Below are positions 51,738 to 61,713 of a stretch of 64,000 nt of DNA, piece by piece. Below the pieces are notes generated by a model. The model saw nothing but the letters and a program-made list of their open reading frames with translations. It searched no databases and had not been told where the DNA came from. A program made the translations under genes and the position numbers. Positions within the stretch are counted from its first letter, which is position 1, and the number at the start of each line of letters is the position of its first letter. The stretch is from Pseudomonadota bacterium (lineage in GTDB: Bacteria > Pseudomonadota > Alphaproteobacteria > GCA-2746255). The stretch spans positions 219,501-283,500 of the forward strand of contig JBFMHN010000003.1 in the NCBI GenBank assembly GCA_040752895.1, read 5' to 3'.

Positions 51738-53097
51738 CGAGGTCGGCGGCGCGCGGGCAGGACTCGATGGTTTCGATCGCTTCGAGGATCGCCGCGCTCT
51801 TCTTCGCGTCGATGGCCAGCGCCGCGTTCCCCTGAAACTTCGCGCGAATTTCTTTCACCGTTAGAGGGCGATCCGCGCAACCCCGGTTTTTATGTTCGCG
51901 GTGGGAAAGCACCCGCCCGTCCTGCAATGTGACGCGCAGTTCGCCCGAGAAATACTTCGGAAAACCGGAATTCGGGTCAACCGCGTAGTCGACCTTGCCG
52001 GCCAGCGCGAGGGTCGCCGGGTCCGACAGCGTCGGAGGCTCCAGTTCGGCCAGGCCGAAATGCCCGCGTGTGATGGCGACGGCGACGAGGTAGGGAATGC
52101 TGAACTGGGCTTCGTACCCGTTCGCGGGCCTTCGCTTCTTCTCAAGCGGTTCGCAAACGGTTTTCACGACTTCCTTGGGCACCAGGGCTTGGATATGCGC
52201 GATCGCTTCCGGTTGCAGCTTGTTGGCTTCGCGCAAGGCAAGGGCCGCGTCGATGCAGGCGTGGGCGAAATGGCAGGCCGGGTAGGGCTTCGTCGCGACG
52301 TTGCGAAGCTCCCACACCTCGCCCAAGTCCGCCGTCGCAAGACCATAATCGCACTTCGCTTCCTCCGGCCCGAGATGGGATTTGTAAAGGCCGAAACGGC
52401 CTTCGTACGCTTCCCTCGGGCCGACGAAGCCGTGCTTCGCCAGCATCGCGGCGGTTAGGCCAGCCGCCGCCGCCCACCCCGGGTGCAATCTTTTCGTCCA
52501 GGCGCCGTCGGCCAAGAATTCCATGCTGCCGGAGGCCAGGCTAAGCGCGATGCCTTGCGCCATGCCAAGCGCCTTGGCGTCAAGACCGAAAAGTTTCCCG
52601 GCAATCAGTGTGCAGCCGAAGATGCCGGCAAGGCTGGTTGGATGAAACCCCACGTAATGAAACCCGCCTTTCGCCACGGCGCCGATGCGGGCGCTTGCCT
52701 CGATGCCGAGAATGAAGGCGGTCAGCATTTCGCGCCCGGAGGCTTTTGCGAGAGTGGCGGCGGCCAGCGCGGCAGGAAAGGCGCTTGCCGTCGGGTGGAC
52801 GATGCCGGCGACGTGGGTGTCGTCGTAGTCGAGGCCGTGGATCAGGAAGCCGTTCATCACCGCCGCGTCGCGAAGCGGAAGCCTTTCCTTTCGTCCGATG
52901 ACGGGGGCGTTGCCTTGCCCGGCGATGGCGGCAAGCCCTTGCAGGGTTTTTTCCGAAAAGTCGAAGGTCGTTGCGGCGAAGGCGATCCCGACCGCATCCA
53001 GGATGAGGAATTTTGCGCGTGCGCGCACATCCACTGGCACGTCGTTTCCGTCGAGATCGGTGGCGAATTCGGCTAAGCGTTCCGCGATGGTGGCCAT
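51718..53097 (-). CDS. MmgE/PrpD family dehydratase
   Basis: A 459-residue protein starting MATIAERLAEFATDLD, with DAVGIAFAAT, HGLDYDDTH and HPTASAFPAALA blocks of the MmgE/PrpD (2-methylcitrate dehydratase-like) family. These act on tricarboxylic or related acids. The ATG at 53097 is used; the longer frame to 53241 would overlap the neighbouring gene's region. The transporter gene follows with a 20-bp overlap, so the pair may import or export and process one compound. Confidence 0.9.
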   Translation of the reverse strand: MATIAERLAEFATDLDGNDVPVDVRARAKFLILDAVGIAFAATTFDFSEKTLQGLAAIAGQGNAPVIGRKERLPLRDAAVMNGFLIHGLDYDDTHVAGIVHPTASAFPAALAAATLAKASGREMLTAFILGIEASARIGAVAKGGFHYVGFHPTSLAGIFGCTLIAGKLFGLDAKALGMAQGIALSLASGSMEFLADGAWTKRLHPGWAAAAGLTAAMLAKHGFVGPREAYEGRFGLYKSHLGPEEAKCDYGLATADLGEVWELRNVATKPYPACHFAHACIDAALALREANKLQPEAIAHIQALVPKEVVKTVCEPLEKKRRPANGYEAQFSIPYLVAVAITRGHFGLAELEPPTLSDPATLALAGKVDYAVDPNSGFPKYFSGELRVTLQDGRVLSHREHKNRGCADRPLTVKEIRAKFQGNAALAIDAKKSAAILEAIETIESCPRAADLGEVLAG

Positions 53098-53170
53098 GGC
53101 AGGCGGCCTTTCGGCAAGGTTTGACGCGACTCGAGAGTTACCCGTCGGGACAGCTTTTTCTATAGCGCCT

Positions 53171-53701
53171 TCAAGCCTGCATAGGAAGCAAAGGGGTGGG
53201 GTCGATAACGGGATAGGCGTCGTAGCGGTGCGCAGCTTCACCGTCCGCGCGATGGTCTTGAACGGCTTGGCGCAGTTCGAGGTGAAGGTGGTTGGTGATT
53301 CCGGGGTAGCGCCGGGTAAGGTCTTGCACCGTACCGAGGCGGGTTTTTCCGGCCTCGACCGGCTCGCGCATCTTGACGGTCGGGCTCACGTAGAAATGGC
53401 GGACGATAAGGCCCGCTTCCATCGTCACCTCCACGTAACGGTAGTGGGAATCGTTCCGGTAGGGCCAACCGATACGGGTGACGACGCCGCTCACCGCGCT
53501 GGTGACTGGCGTGCCCGCGGCGGCAACAAGGTCAACCCCCTGATGCTTTCGCTTGCCACCGTTCCGGGCGGCGCCGAAATGGCCTTCGCCCTGTGCGTCC
53601 CGTTTCCGGATCACCGGGTTCGGCACTGGGCTTGCCAAGCGCGGAAGCGGCGGCATGGCGGGGTCGGAAGGAAGCAGGGTATTCGGGGTTTCGCGGGACA
53701 T
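53171..53701 (-). CDS. M23-family peptidase
   Basis: A 176-residue protein with a single LytM/M23 domain: HQGVDL (HxxxD) and NHLHLEL (HxH), the zinc ligands of lysostaphin-type peptidoglycan hydrolases. No signal peptide is clear at the N-terminus, which is unusual, and no binding domain is attached. It may be exported by another route or act in another compartment. Confidence 0.85.
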   Translation of the reverse strand: MSRETPNTLLPSDPAMPPLPRLASPVPNPVIRKRDAQGEGHFGAARNGGKRKHQGVDLVAAAGTPVTSAVSGVVTRIGWPYRNDSHYRYVEVTMEAGLIVRHFYVSPTVKMREPVEAGKTRLGTVQDLTRRYPGITNHLHLELRQAVQDHRADGEAAHRYDAYPVIDPTPLLPMQA

Positions 53702-53814
53702 GGGTCGCCTTTCGGTGAGTTAGGAATAGTATCCTAAATTAATTGGCGCGGTGGCGTCAAGAGGGTCGCGGCTTTCCGGTTGCCTTTGGCGGAAGACGCC
53801 GCCAGATTCCCGCC

Positions 53815-54825
53815 ATGACCGCGATGGAAAAAAATCTCGACCGGCGCCTTTCCGTGGCGCCGATGATGGATCGGACGGATCGCTACCAGCGCTCTTTCCT
53901 CCGGCGCATCACGCGGCGCACGCTTCTCTATACGGAAATGGTGACGGCGGACGCCGTCCTGCACGGGGATCGCGCGCGCCTTCTCGCCTTCGATGAGGAA
54001 GAGCAGCCGCTTGCGCTTCAACTCGGCGGTTCCGAGCCAAGCGCCCTCGCCGCCGCCGCCCGCATCGGCGAGGCCTTCGGCTATGACGAGATCAATCTTA
54101 ACGTCGGCTGTCCGAGCGACCGCGTTCAACGCGGCCGCTTCGGCGCCTGCCTGATGGCGGAGCCCGAGCGCGTCGCCGCTATCGTTTGCGCGATGCGGGA
54201 CGTCGTTGCGGTCCCGGTCACGGTCAAGACCCGGATCGGGGTGGACGCGCACGACGATTACGAATTCCTGGCCCGCTTCGTAAGCCTAGTCGCCGCCGCG
54301 GGCTGTGCAACTTTCATCGTGCACGCCCGCAAGGCCTATCTCCAGGGCCTAAGCCCGAAGGAGAACCGTACCGTCCCACCGCTTCGCTACGAGGTGGTCT
54401 ATCGGCTGAAGACGGATTTTCCGGATTTGGAGATCGTTCTCAACGGCGGCGTCGAGACGCTGGAGGCGGCGGAAGATCATCTCCGCCAGGTGGACGGCGT
54501 CATGATCGGCCGGGCGGCGTACGAGAACCCTTATCTTTTGGTGGAAGCGGATCGTCGCTTCTTCGGTGACGCGGCCCCGCCGCCCGTCCGCGAGGCGGTG
54601 GTTCTGGCCATGCTGCCCTACCTCGAAGCGAAGGTCGCGGCGGGGGTGCCCTTAAGCCGGATGACGCGGCATCTCTTGGGGCTTTTCAATGGGATAGCGG
54701 GGGCTCGCGCCTGGCGCCGATGTCTGACGGAAGAAGCTTTCCGCGCCGATGCCGGCCCGGAAATCGTGACCAAGGCCCTGCGCGCGATGGGGCAGCCGGA
54801 AACGCGGGCCGCGACCGCTCTTTAG
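53815..54825 (+). CDS. dusA: tRNA-dihydrouridine synthase DusA
   Basis: A 336-residue enzyme. SVAPMMDRTDRYQRSFLR begins the TIM barrel, NLNVGCPSDRVQRGRFGACLM holds the catalytic Cys, and HARKAYLQGLSPKENR is the DusA-specific signature. It reduces uridines in the D-loop of tRNA using FMN and NADPH. I chose the ATG at 53815; an upstream in-frame GTG at 53743 is possible but would add a poorly conserved stretch. Confidence 0.95.
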   Translation: MTAMEKNLDRRLSVAPMMDRTDRYQRSFLRRITRRTLLYTEMVTADAVLHGDRARLLAFDEEEQPLALQLGGSEPSALAAAARIGEAFGYDEINLNVGCPSDRVQRGRFGACLMAEPERVAAIVCAMRDVVAVPVTVKTRIGVDAHDDYEFLARFVSLVAAAGCATFIVHARKAYLQGLSPKENRTVPPLRYEVVYRLKTDFPDLEIVLNGGVETLEAAEDHLRQVDGVMIGRAAYENPYLLVEADRRFFGDAAPPPVREAVVLAMLPYLEAKVAAGVPLSRMTRHLLGLFNGIAGARAWRRCLTEEAFRADAGPEIVTKALRAMGQPETRAATAL

Positions 54826-54834
54826 GCGCGGCAA

Positions 54835-55176
54835 TCAGACGCTGAAGGATTCTCCGCAGCCGCAAGTGCCGGTGGCGTTGGGGTTGCGGAAAACGAAGCC
54901 CGACTGGAACTTGTCCTCGACGTAATCGATCTCGCTGCCGATCAGGAACATGAGGGCCGCCGGCTCGATGAAGATCGTCACGCCCTTGTCCTTCAGGGTC
55001 TCGTCGCCGGGAATGACCTCCTCCGCATATTCCAGCCTGTAGGAATGGCCGGAGCAGCCGGCGTTGGTGACGCCAAGCCGCAGGCCAAGAACGGGCTTCT
55101 CCTGCCGCCGTGCCAACAAATCCTTGACCCGTGCGGCGGCGGTATCCGTAATCGTTAGAGGGGCCTTTTGTTCCAT
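54835..55176 (-). CDS. sufA: A-type iron-sulfur carrier SufA
   Basis: A 113-residue HesB/IscA protein with the three conserved Cys: one in NAGCSGHSY and two in GTCGCGESF at the C-terminus. It carries [4Fe-4S] or [2Fe-2S] clusters from the SUF scaffold to targets. It is the last gene of the minus-strand SUF cluster, 30 bp after sufT. Confidence 0.93.
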   Translation of the reverse strand: MEQKAPLTITDTAAARVKDLLARRQEKPVLGLRLGVTNAGCSGHSYRLEYAEEVIPGDETLKDKGVTIFIEPAALMFLIGSEIDYVEDKFQSGFVFRNPNATGTCGCGESFSV

Positions 55177-55206
55177 TCTTCTTTTCTTCCTTCTTCCGCC
55201 TTCTTT

Positions 55207-55761
55207 CTAGAGAAGGCCGACTTCAAGCTTGGCGGCCTCCGACATTCTACTCTGATCCCAAGGCGGGTCGAAAACAACTTCGACCTGCGCCTCCTTGACG
55301 TTCGGCACACTCAACAACTTCTGACGGACGTCCTCCGCCAAGATGTCGCCCATCCCGCAGCCCGGCGCGGTCAGGGTCATCGTGACCTCGACCCGGCTTC
55401 CCCCGTTTCCTTCGAGGGCCGTCGTCTTGCAATTATAGATAAGACCTAATTCGACAATGTTAATGGGAATTTCCGGGTCGTAGCAGGTCCGCAGCTGCTC
55501 CCAGATTGCCTCTTCGTTCGCCTCGCCGTCTGCCTCGGGAGCGGCCGACGGTGCCGCAGCGCCTGCCGCCTCCAGCCCGAGGGCGTCGGCGTCCTTGCCG
55601 TCGATGCGCGCCAGGTTGCCGTGCACGGCGACCGTATAGGAGCCGCCCAGCGCCTGGGTAATCGTCACCGGCGTACCGGCCTGCAGTTCGACCTTCGTGC
55701 CGGCCGGAATGAGGGTCGCGTCGCAGTCCCGCTGCAGAGTGAGGACGCCATCTTCCGTCAT
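55207..55761 (-). CDS. sufT: SufT (DUF59) Fe-S maturation protein
   Basis: A 184-residue protein. The C-terminal DUF59/MIP18 domain (about 85-180) holds TCYDPEIPINIVELGLIY and TAPGCGMGD with a conserved Cys. The N-terminal 70 residues are the SufT-specific extension. It assists Fe-S cluster delivery. It lies between sufU and sufA, a usual position. Confidence 0.92.
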   Translation of the reverse strand: MTEDGVLTLQRDCDATLIPAGTKVELQAGTPVTITQALGGSYTVAVHGNLARIDGKDADALGLEAAGAAAPSAAPEADGEANEEAIWEQLRTCYDPEIPINIVELGLIYNCKTTALEGNGGSRVEVTMTLTAPGCGMGDILAEDVRQKLLSVPNVKEAQVEVVFDPPWDQSRMSEAAKLEVGLL

Positions 55762-55795
55762 CGTTTTTCCTTATGTCCTATTTGTCCTATTTGTC

Positions 55796-56251
55796 CTATT
55801 CGGTCTTCACGGCTTCGGTCTGCCGGTTCAGCGCCGCCGCCAGGGTGTGCCAGGCAAGGGTTGCGCATTTGACGCGGGCGGGAAACGCGCGGACGCCGGC
55901 AAGGGCGGCGAGCTTCTCAAGCTCAAGCAGCTCGTCCGTCGTCGGCGGCTCTTTCCGCGTGATAAGTTCCTGGAAGCGCCGGAACAAGTCGTTTGCCTCC
56001 GCTTCCGTCTTGCCGATCACCATGTCCGTCATCAGCGAGGCCGATGCTGTCGAAATGGCGCAGCCGGCACCTTCGAAGGCGGCGTTCTTCACGATCCCGT
56101 CCTGCACGGTCAGCCGCAGGGTAAGCCGGTCGCCGCAAAGGGGATTGAACCCTTCCGCCTCGCGGTTTGCGCCTTCCAGCCCGCCGAAATGCCGCGGCCG
56201 CTTGCTGTGATCAATGATGACCTCTTGGTAAAGTTCTTTCAGATCGAACAT
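55796..56251 (-). CDS. sufU: SufU-type scaffold/sulfur-transfer protein
   Basis: A 151-residue NifU-like protein with three Cys ligands: FNPLCGDRL, GAGCAISTAS and RVKCATLAW. SufU binds zinc and accepts sulfur from SufS. Its ATG overlaps the sufS stop in TAATG, so the two are translationally coupled, consistent with direct partnership. The longer frame to 56530 overlaps sufS and is rejected. Confidence 0.93.
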   Translation of the reverse strand: MFDLKELYQEVIIDHSKRPRHFGGLEGANREAEGFNPLCGDRLTLRLTVQDGIVKNAAFEGAGCAISTASASLMTDMVIGKTEAEANDLFRRFQELITRKEPPTTDELLELEKLAALAGVRAFPARVKCATLAWHTLAAALNRQTEAVKTE

Positions 56252-57507
56252 TAGCCAAAAATCTCCAGAACTTTCCGGATGGCGGCGGCAAGCGCGTCCA
56301 CGTCTTCCTTGGTGTTGTAGAGGCCGAAAGAAGCCCGCGCCGTTGCCGGCACGCCGAAGCGATCCATAAGCGGCTGCGCGCAGTGATGGCCGGTTCGGAT
56401 GGCGACTCCCTCGCCATCGAGGATCGTTCCGATGTCGTGGGGATGGGCGCCGTCCAGGGTGAAGGAAAGGATGCCGCTCTTTTCCTTCGCCGTTCCGATC
56501 ACCCGCAGGCCCTTGATTTCCGAAAGGCACTGCGTGGCGTAGTCGAGAAGCGTCCCCTCGTGGGCCTGGATCGCCGCAAGCCCAAGCCCCTGCAGGTAGT
56601 CGATCGCGGCACCAAGCCCGATGGCGCCGGCAATATGCGGCGTTCCGGCTTCGAACTTGTAGGGGATGACGTTGTATTCCGTCTTCTCGAACGTCACCGA
56701 GCGAATCATGTCGCCACCACCTTGATAGGGGGGCATCGCTTCCAGATGCTCGGCCCTGCCGTAAAGGACGCCGATGCCGCTCGGCCCATAGAGCTTATGG
56801 CCGGAAAAGGCGTAGAAATCGCAACCGAGACCCTGAACGTCCACCGGCCGGTGGGGGACGGCCTGGCAGCCGTCGATAAGGACGGGCACGCCTTGGGCAT
56901 GGGCAAGACGGACGATTTCCCGGACCGGCACGACCGTCCCGATCGCATTCGAGACATGGGTGATCGCGACAAGGCGGGTGCGCGCGTTCAGAAGCCTTTC
57001 ATAGGCCCCCATTTCGATCTCGCCGGCGCCGTTCACCGGCACGACGCGAAGAACCGCGCCGGTCATCTCCCTCAAGATTTGCCAAGGGACGATGTTCGAA
57101 TGGTGTTCGAGGTGGGAAAGAACGATCTCGTCTCCTGCCTTGAAGCGGGTGCGGCCGAAACTCTGCGCCACTAGGTTGATCGCCTCCGTTGCTCCGCGGA
57201 CGAAGATAATCTCGCGGGTCTCGCGGGCGTTCAGAAAGGCGCGGACCTTCTCCCGCGCCCCTTCGAAGGCGGCCGTCGTCTTTTCGGAAAGTTCGTAAAC
57301 GCCACGGTGGATGTTGGCGTATTCCGTAGTGTAGACGTGTTCCACCGCCGCGATCACCGGACGGGGCTTTTGCGCGCTTGCCGCGCTGTCCAGGAAGACA
57401 AGCGGCTTGCCGCGCGCCTTGGTTTGCAGAATGGGAAAGTCCCGTCGGGCGCGGGCGGCGTCGAAGGCGGGCGCCGGTTGCTCTATGTGGTGCGCCATCT
57501 CCGTCAT
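56251..57507 (-). CDS. sufS: Cysteine desulfurase SufS
   Basis: A 418-residue class V aminotransferase-fold enzyme. The PLP Lys is in FSGHKLYGPSG and the catalytic Cys in RTGHHCAQPLM, matching type II SufS. It provides sulfur from cysteine. The start at 57507 overlaps the sufD stop by ATGA; the frame upstream to 57720 runs inside sufD. Confidence 0.95.
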   Translation of the reverse strand: MTEMAHHIEQPAPAFDAARARRDFPILQTKARGKPLVFLDSAASAQKPRPVIAAVEHVYTTEYANIHRGVYELSEKTTAAFEGAREKVRAFLNARETREIIFVRGATEAINLVAQSFGRTRFKAGDEIVLSHLEHHSNIVPWQILREMTGAVLRVVPVNGAGEIEMGAYERLLNARTRLVAITHVSNAIGTVVPVREIVRLAHAQGVPVLIDGCQAVPHRPVDVQGLGCDFYAFSGHKLYGPSGIGVLYGRAEHLEAMPPYQGGGDMIRSVTFEKTEYNVIPYKFEAGTPHIAGAIGLGAAIDYLQGLGLAAIQAHEGTLLDYATQCLSEIKGLRVIGTAKEKSGILSFTLDGAHPHDIGTILDGEGVAIRTGHHCAQPLMDRFGVPATARASFGLYNTKEDVDALAAAIRKVLEIFG

Positions 57508-58832
57508 GGGTGCCCGCTTGTCTGCCTTGGGTTCGCAAGCCAGTTCGCCATCATGCGGTGCAGCAGCTCGCGGACGGGTGCCACCCCGATTTCCTCGATC
57601 TGTTCCGTCACGAAGGCTTCCGTCAAGAGGCTGCGCGCCGTTCTTTCCGAGATCCCCCGCGAACGGAGGTAAAAAAGCGCCAGCGCGTCGAGCTCGCTGA
57701 CGGAGGCGCCGTGGCTGCATTGAACATCGTCGGCGTGGATTCGCAATTCGGGCTTTGCGTTCACTTGGGCCGTGTCCGACAGCAACAGCGTCCGACTCAA
57801 CTGATGCGCCACGGTTTTCTGGGCATCCGGCTGGACGACGATCTTGCCCTGGAAAACGCTTTCCGCGCGGCCGTCCACGACGCTTTTGTAGATTTCGTTG
57901 GAACGGCTTCCGGGCTTCAGGTGGTCAATCACGGTCGTCGTATCCAGGTGCTGGCGGCGACGGGCAAGATGGACGCCGTTCAGGCGGCAGTCGATCCCGC
58001 TACCGTCGAGCAGGACCTGAATCTCGTTCCGGGCGAGTTCGGCGCCAAGCGACAGCGCGAAGTTTTCGTAGACCGTGCGATCGGCAAGCCTCGCGAGGGT
58101 AAGGGCGGTGTGATAGGCGGCCTCGCCTTCCTCTTGCACTTTGTAGTGGCGAAGGTGGGCGCCTTCCGCGAGGACGATCTCGGTCACCGCGTTCGTCCAA
58201 TAGCTAGCCTTCGTCTTTCCGACATAGCTTTCGATGACATTCGCCCGGCATCCCTTGCCGAGGATGATCAGGTTGCGAAGGTGCAGGCCGGCGTTTGCGG
58301 CCGCTTCCGTTGCGAGGAAGACGAGGTGAAGCGGGGCTTCGAGCGCGGTTCCGGCTTCGATCACAAGAACCGTCCCCTCCGCTATGAGGGCCGTGTTCAT
58401 TTCGAGAAGGGCAGTCACTTCCGGGGTGCCGGCCTGGGCGAGGTGGGCCTTCACCAGCTCGGGGTGCCGGCAAAACGCCTCACTCAGAGGAAGGACCCGG
58501 ATACCTTTCGGCAGCTCTTTTTCCGCCTGTCGTTCAATCGCGAATTGGCCATTCACGAAAACCATGCGATGGCCGGGAAGGTCGCCAAACGGTTCCGGCA
58601 GGTCCGCGGCGGGCGTCTTTCCCGCTGTGGCCTTCGGCGCGAAGACGTCCTTCGCAAGCGGCGCCAGGTTCGTGTATTTCCACGCCTCGACCTTGCGCGT
58701 CGGAAAGCCGTGTTCGCCGAATAGCCGCAACGCCTCTTCTCGGAGGGCGGCAAGCCAAGCCTGCCCTTTGCCGGGAAGGCCTTGCCGCCATTCCGGATAG
58801 CGTTCGATATATTCGACGCCGGTCATTGCCAT
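57504..58832 (-). CDS. sufD: SUF complex subunit SufD
   Basis: A 442-residue SufBD-family protein. The N-terminal region has KVEAWKYTNL and the C-terminal beta-helix has QPDAQKTVAHQLSRTLLLSDTAQVNAKPELRIHADDVQCSHGAS, typical of SufD with the conserved His. It forms SufBC2D, in which cluster assembly occurs on SufB. It lies between sufC and sufS. Confidence 0.94.
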   Translation of the reverse strand: MAMTGVEYIERYPEWRQGLPGKGQAWLAALREEALRLFGEHGFPTRKVEAWKYTNLAPLAKDVFAPKATAGKTPAADLPEPFGDLPGHRMVFVNGQFAIERQAEKELPKGIRVLPLSEAFCRHPELVKAHLAQAGTPEVTALLEMNTALIAEGTVLVIEAGTALEAPLHLVFLATEAAANAGLHLRNLIILGKGCRANVIESYVGKTKASYWTNAVTEIVLAEGAHLRHYKVQEEGEAAYHTALTLARLADRTVYENFALSLGAELARNEIQVLLDGSGIDCRLNGVHLARRRQHLDTTTVIDHLKPGSRSNEIYKSVVDGRAESVFQGKIVVQPDAQKTVAHQLSRTLLLSDTAQVNAKPELRIHADDVQCSHGASVSELDALALFYLRSRGISERTARSLLTEAFVTEQIEEIGVAPVRELLHRMMANWLANPRQTSGHP

Positions 58833-58855
58833 GGGGTTCGTTCCAAGGGTTTGGG

Positions 58856-59635
58856 TCAGGCGCTGGCCGTTACGGGCGCCGCGCCGGTCTTTTCGATATG
58901 GCCGTAACCCTTCTTTTCGAGTTCAAGGGCAAGTTCCCTACCGCCGGTCTCGACGATGCGGCCTTCCGAAAGGACGTGCACTTTATCCGGGACCACGTAT
59001 TCGAGAAGCCGTTGGTAGTGCGTGATCAGGAGGATCGCCCGCTCCGGTGAGCGAAGGGTATTGATCCCGTTCGCGACGACTTTCAGGGCGTCGATATCGA
59101 GGCCGGAATCCGTTTCGTCGAGCACGGCAAGGGCGGGAGCCAGCAGCGCCATTTGGAAAATTTCGTTCCGCTTTTTCTCGCCGCCGGAGAAGCCGACGTT
59201 TACGCCGCGCTGGAGAAGGTTTTCGCTGATGCCGAGAAGTTTTGCCTTCTTCCGGGCTACCTTCAGAAATTCGATGGCGTCGAGTTCCGGCTCGCCCCGG
59301 TGGGCGCGGATCGCGTTCAGCGCCGCCTTCAGGAAATACATATTCGAAACGCCGGGAATCTCGACCGGGTATTGAAGGCCCAGGAAAAGACCCTCGCGGC
59401 CACGCGTCTCCGGCGGCATTTTCAGAAGGTCCTTGCCCATAAAAAGGACCTCGCCCTCCGTCACTTCATAGCCGGGGCGTCCTGCGAGTATGTGCGCGAG
59501 CGTGCTTTTGCCGGAACCGTTCGGCCCCATGATGGCGTGCACCTCGCCGGCCTCTATGGAAAGGGTAAGTCCACGCAGGATCGGCCGGTCTTCGATCGTT
59601 GCGTGCAGATTTCGGATTTCCAGAAGCTTTGCCAT
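58856..59635 (-). CDS. sufC: SUF ATPase SufC
   Basis: A 259-residue ABC ATPase with Walker A GPNGSGKST, signature FSGGEKKRNEI, and Walker B LAVLDETDSGLDID. It has no membrane partner and drives SufBCD conformational change. The ATG at 59635 gives MAKLLEIRNLHA; the frame further upstream is not conserved. Confidence 0.96.
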   Translation of the reverse strand: MAKLLEIRNLHATIEDRPILRGLTLSIEAGEVHAIMGPNGSGKSTLAHILAGRPGYEVTEGEVLFMGKDLLKMPPETRGREGLFLGLQYPVEIPGVSNMYFLKAALNAIRAHRGEPELDAIEFLKVARKKAKLLGISENLLQRGVNVGFSGGEKKRNEIFQMALLAPALAVLDETDSGLDIDALKVVANGINTLRSPERAILLITHYQRLLEYVVPDKVHVLSEGRIVETGGRELALELEKKGYGHIEKTGAAPVTASA

Positions 59636-59652
59636 GTTCCGCCTTTTCCTTC

Positions 59653-61113
59653 TCAGCCGACCGCGCCCTCTAGGGTAACGCTCATCAATTTCGTAGCCTC
59701 GACCGCGAATTCCATCGGCAACTCCTTGAAGACCTCTTTGCAGAAGCCGTTGACGATCATTGAGATGGCGTCTTCTGACGAAAGCCCCCGCTGGTTGCAA
59801 TAGAAAAGCTGGTCCTCGCCGATCTTCGAGGTCGTTGCCTCGTGCTCGACGCGGGCCGTACGGTTCCTCGATTCGATGTAGGGCACCGTATGGGCTCCGC
59901 AGGTGCTGCTTAGAAGCAGGGAATCGCACTGGGTATGGTTCCGGGCGTTTTCCGCCCCGCCCAGAATCTTGACGAGCCCGCGGTAGGTGTTCTGGCTTTT
60001 TCCGGCCGAAATGCCCTTCGAGACGATCGTGCTGCGTGTGTTCTTGCCGATGTGGATCATCTTTGTGCCGGTGTCGGCCTGCTGGTAATTGTTCGTCGTG
60101 GCGACGGAGTAGAACTCGCCGACCGAATTATCACCCTGCAGGATGCAGCTCGGGTATTTCCAGGTGATGGCGGAGCCGGTTTCGACCTGCGTCCAGGAAA
60201 TTTTCGAGTTTCTTCCGCGGCAAGCGCCCCGCTTCGTGACGAAATTGTAGATGCCGCCTTTTCCTTCCTTGTCGCCGGGGTACCAGTTTTGCACAGTTGA
60301 ATATTTGATTTCTGCGTCGTCCAGCGCCACCAGCTCGACGACCGCCGCGTGGAGCTGGTTCTCGTCCCGCATGGGTGCCGTGCACCCTTCGAGGTAGCTC
60401 ACGTAACTGCCCTTGTCCGCGACGATGAGGGTGCGCTCGAACTGGCCGGTTTGCGCGGCGTTGATCCGGAAATAGGTCGAAAGCTCCATCGGGCAGCGAA
60501 CCCCTTCCGGCACATAGACGAAGGAGCCGTCGCTGAAAACGGCGGAATTCAGCGTCGCGAAGAAATTGTCGGAATAGGGAACGACGCTTCCCAGGTATTT
60601 TTGCACGAGCTCCGGATGGTTGGCGACCGCCTCTGACATCGGGCAAAAAATGACACCGGCCTCCGCCAGCTTTGCCTTGTAGGTGGTTGCGACGGAAATG
60701 CTGTCGAACACGGCATCGACCGCAACCCCGGCGAGGGCCTCCCGTTCCCTTAAGGGAATGCCAAGCTTCTCGTAGGTGGCCAACAATTCCGGGTCGACCT
60801 CATCGAGGCTTTTCGGCCGATCCTTGTCGGATTTTGGCGCCGAGTAGTAATAGGCATCCTGGTAGTTGATCGGCGGGTAATGGATATTCGCCCAACTGGG
60901 CTCTTCCTTTCCAAGGGCAAGCCATGCGCGGTAGGCCTTCAGCCGCCATTCGAGGAGCCAGGCCGGTTCATCCTTCTTGGCCGAGATGAAATGGACTGTG
61001 TCTTCGGTCAGGCCGCGCGGCGCGCGTTCGGATTCGATCTCGGTGACGAAGCCGTACTTGTACTCCCCCGTGACGGAGCGGATGGTTTCGGCCGTGTCGG
61101 TGTTCGTTGTCAT
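59653..61113 (-). CDS. sufB: SUF scaffold SufB
   Basis: A 486-residue SufB with the core [41 protein letters not shown] and [21 protein letters not shown] blocks, which include the conserved Cys used for cluster assembly. It is the first structural gene of the operon. I chose the ATG at 61113; a TTG start at 61146 would overlap the Rrf2 gene. Confidence 0.95.
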   Translation of the reverse strand: MTTNTDTAETIRSVTGEYKYGFVTEIESERAPRGLTEDTVHFISAKKDEPAWLLEWRLKAYRAWLALGKEEPSWANIHYPPINYQDAYYYSAPKSDKDRPKSLDEVDPELLATYEKLGIPLREREALAGVAVDAVFDSISVATTYKAKLAEAGVIFCPMSEAVANHPELVQKYLGSVVPYSDNFFATLNSAVFSDGSFVYVPEGVRCPMELSTYFRINAAQTGQFERTLIVADKGSYVSYLEGCTAPMRDENQLHAAVVELVALDDAEIKYSTVQNWYPGDKEGKGGIYNFVTKRGACRGRNSKISWTQVETGSAITWKYPSCILQGDNSVGEFYSVATTNNYQQADTGTKMIHIGKNTRSTIVSKGISAGKSQNTYRGLVKILGGAENARNHTQCDSLLLSSTCGAHTVPYIESRNRTARVEHEATTSKIGEDQLFYCNQRGLSSEDAISMIVNGFCKEVFKELPMEFAVEATKLMSVTLEGAVG

Positions 61114-61142
61114 GCGTTTGGTTCTTTCCGGTATTCTGGCCT

Positions 61143-61604
61143 TCAAGCGGCGCCGATGCCTTTTTCGTCCTTCGCCAGCGCCGGCCCGAAGAAGGGCGGC
61201 AGTGGCGTCGTCAGGTCCGAAAGTTTGATTTCGGATAACGCGCTCCGGACCGTGCGGTTGATGATTTGCCAGTTGCTGCGGACCGGGCAGAAAGATTCGA
61301 TCCCGCAGGAGCCGTGGGAGTCCTCGATGCAGTCGGTCAGCGCGATGGGCCCGTCGAGGGCGGAGATGATGTCCGCCACGCTGATCGCGGCGGCCCCTCG
61401 CGCGAGCCGGTAACCACCCCTCGCCCCTCGATAGGAGGTGAGCAGGCCGGCGTGGGTAAGACGCTTCAAAACCTTGCTTACGACCGGTGCGGGAAGGCCA
61501 AGATCGCTCGCCAGATCCGGGGCGCTGAAACGCTGGTTCGGATGGGCTGCGATATGGCTCATCAGGACGACCCCGTAATCGACGAGCCGGTTCAGGCGAA
61601 ACAT
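61143..61604 (-). CDS. Rrf2-family SUF operon regulator
   Basis: A 153-residue Rrf2 protein. The winged helix is at the N-terminus ([16 protein letters not shown] ... [32 protein letters not shown]) and three Cys ([16 protein letters not shown]) form an Fe-S ligand set. Loss of the cluster under iron limitation or oxidative stress would relieve repression of suf. It is cotranscribed with sufB and faces an AT-rich promoter with dyads at 61615-61713. Confidence 0.92.
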   Translation of the reverse strand: MFRLNRLVDYGVVLMSHIAAHPNQRFSAPDLASDLGLPAPVVSKVLKRLTHAGLLTSYRGARGGYRLARGAAAISVADIISALDGPIALTDCIEDSHGSCGIESFCPVRSNWQIINRTVRSALSEIKLSDLTTPLPPFFGPALAKDEKGIGAA

Positions 61605-61614
61605 GACAACATTC

Positions 61615-61656
61615 CTAAAATTAAATCAGCACCAATTTAGTCTGCTTTAAAATTAG
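61615..61656. promoter_or_regulatory. AT-rich dyad before Rrf2-suf operon
   Basis: CTAAAATTAA (61615-61624) and TTAAAATTAG (61647-61656) form an 8/10 dyad, with inner AGCA / TGCT. It lies just upstream of the Rrf2 start and is a plausible site for its product. This is inference from position. Confidence 0.4.
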
Positions 61657-61687
61657 GGAATATGGCGTCCCTGTCAAGGGCGGAACG

Positions 61688-61713
61688 CCTAGATTTTCCT
61701 TTAAAAATCTAGG
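61688..61713. promoter_or_regulatory. Perfect 10-bp dyad upstream of suf
   Basis: CCTAGATTTT and AAAATCTAGG are perfect inverted repeats separated by six bases. It lies about 85 bp upstream of the Rrf2 gene and 145 bp from the divergent GGDEF gene. It may be a second operator or a hairpin. Confidence 0.45.
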
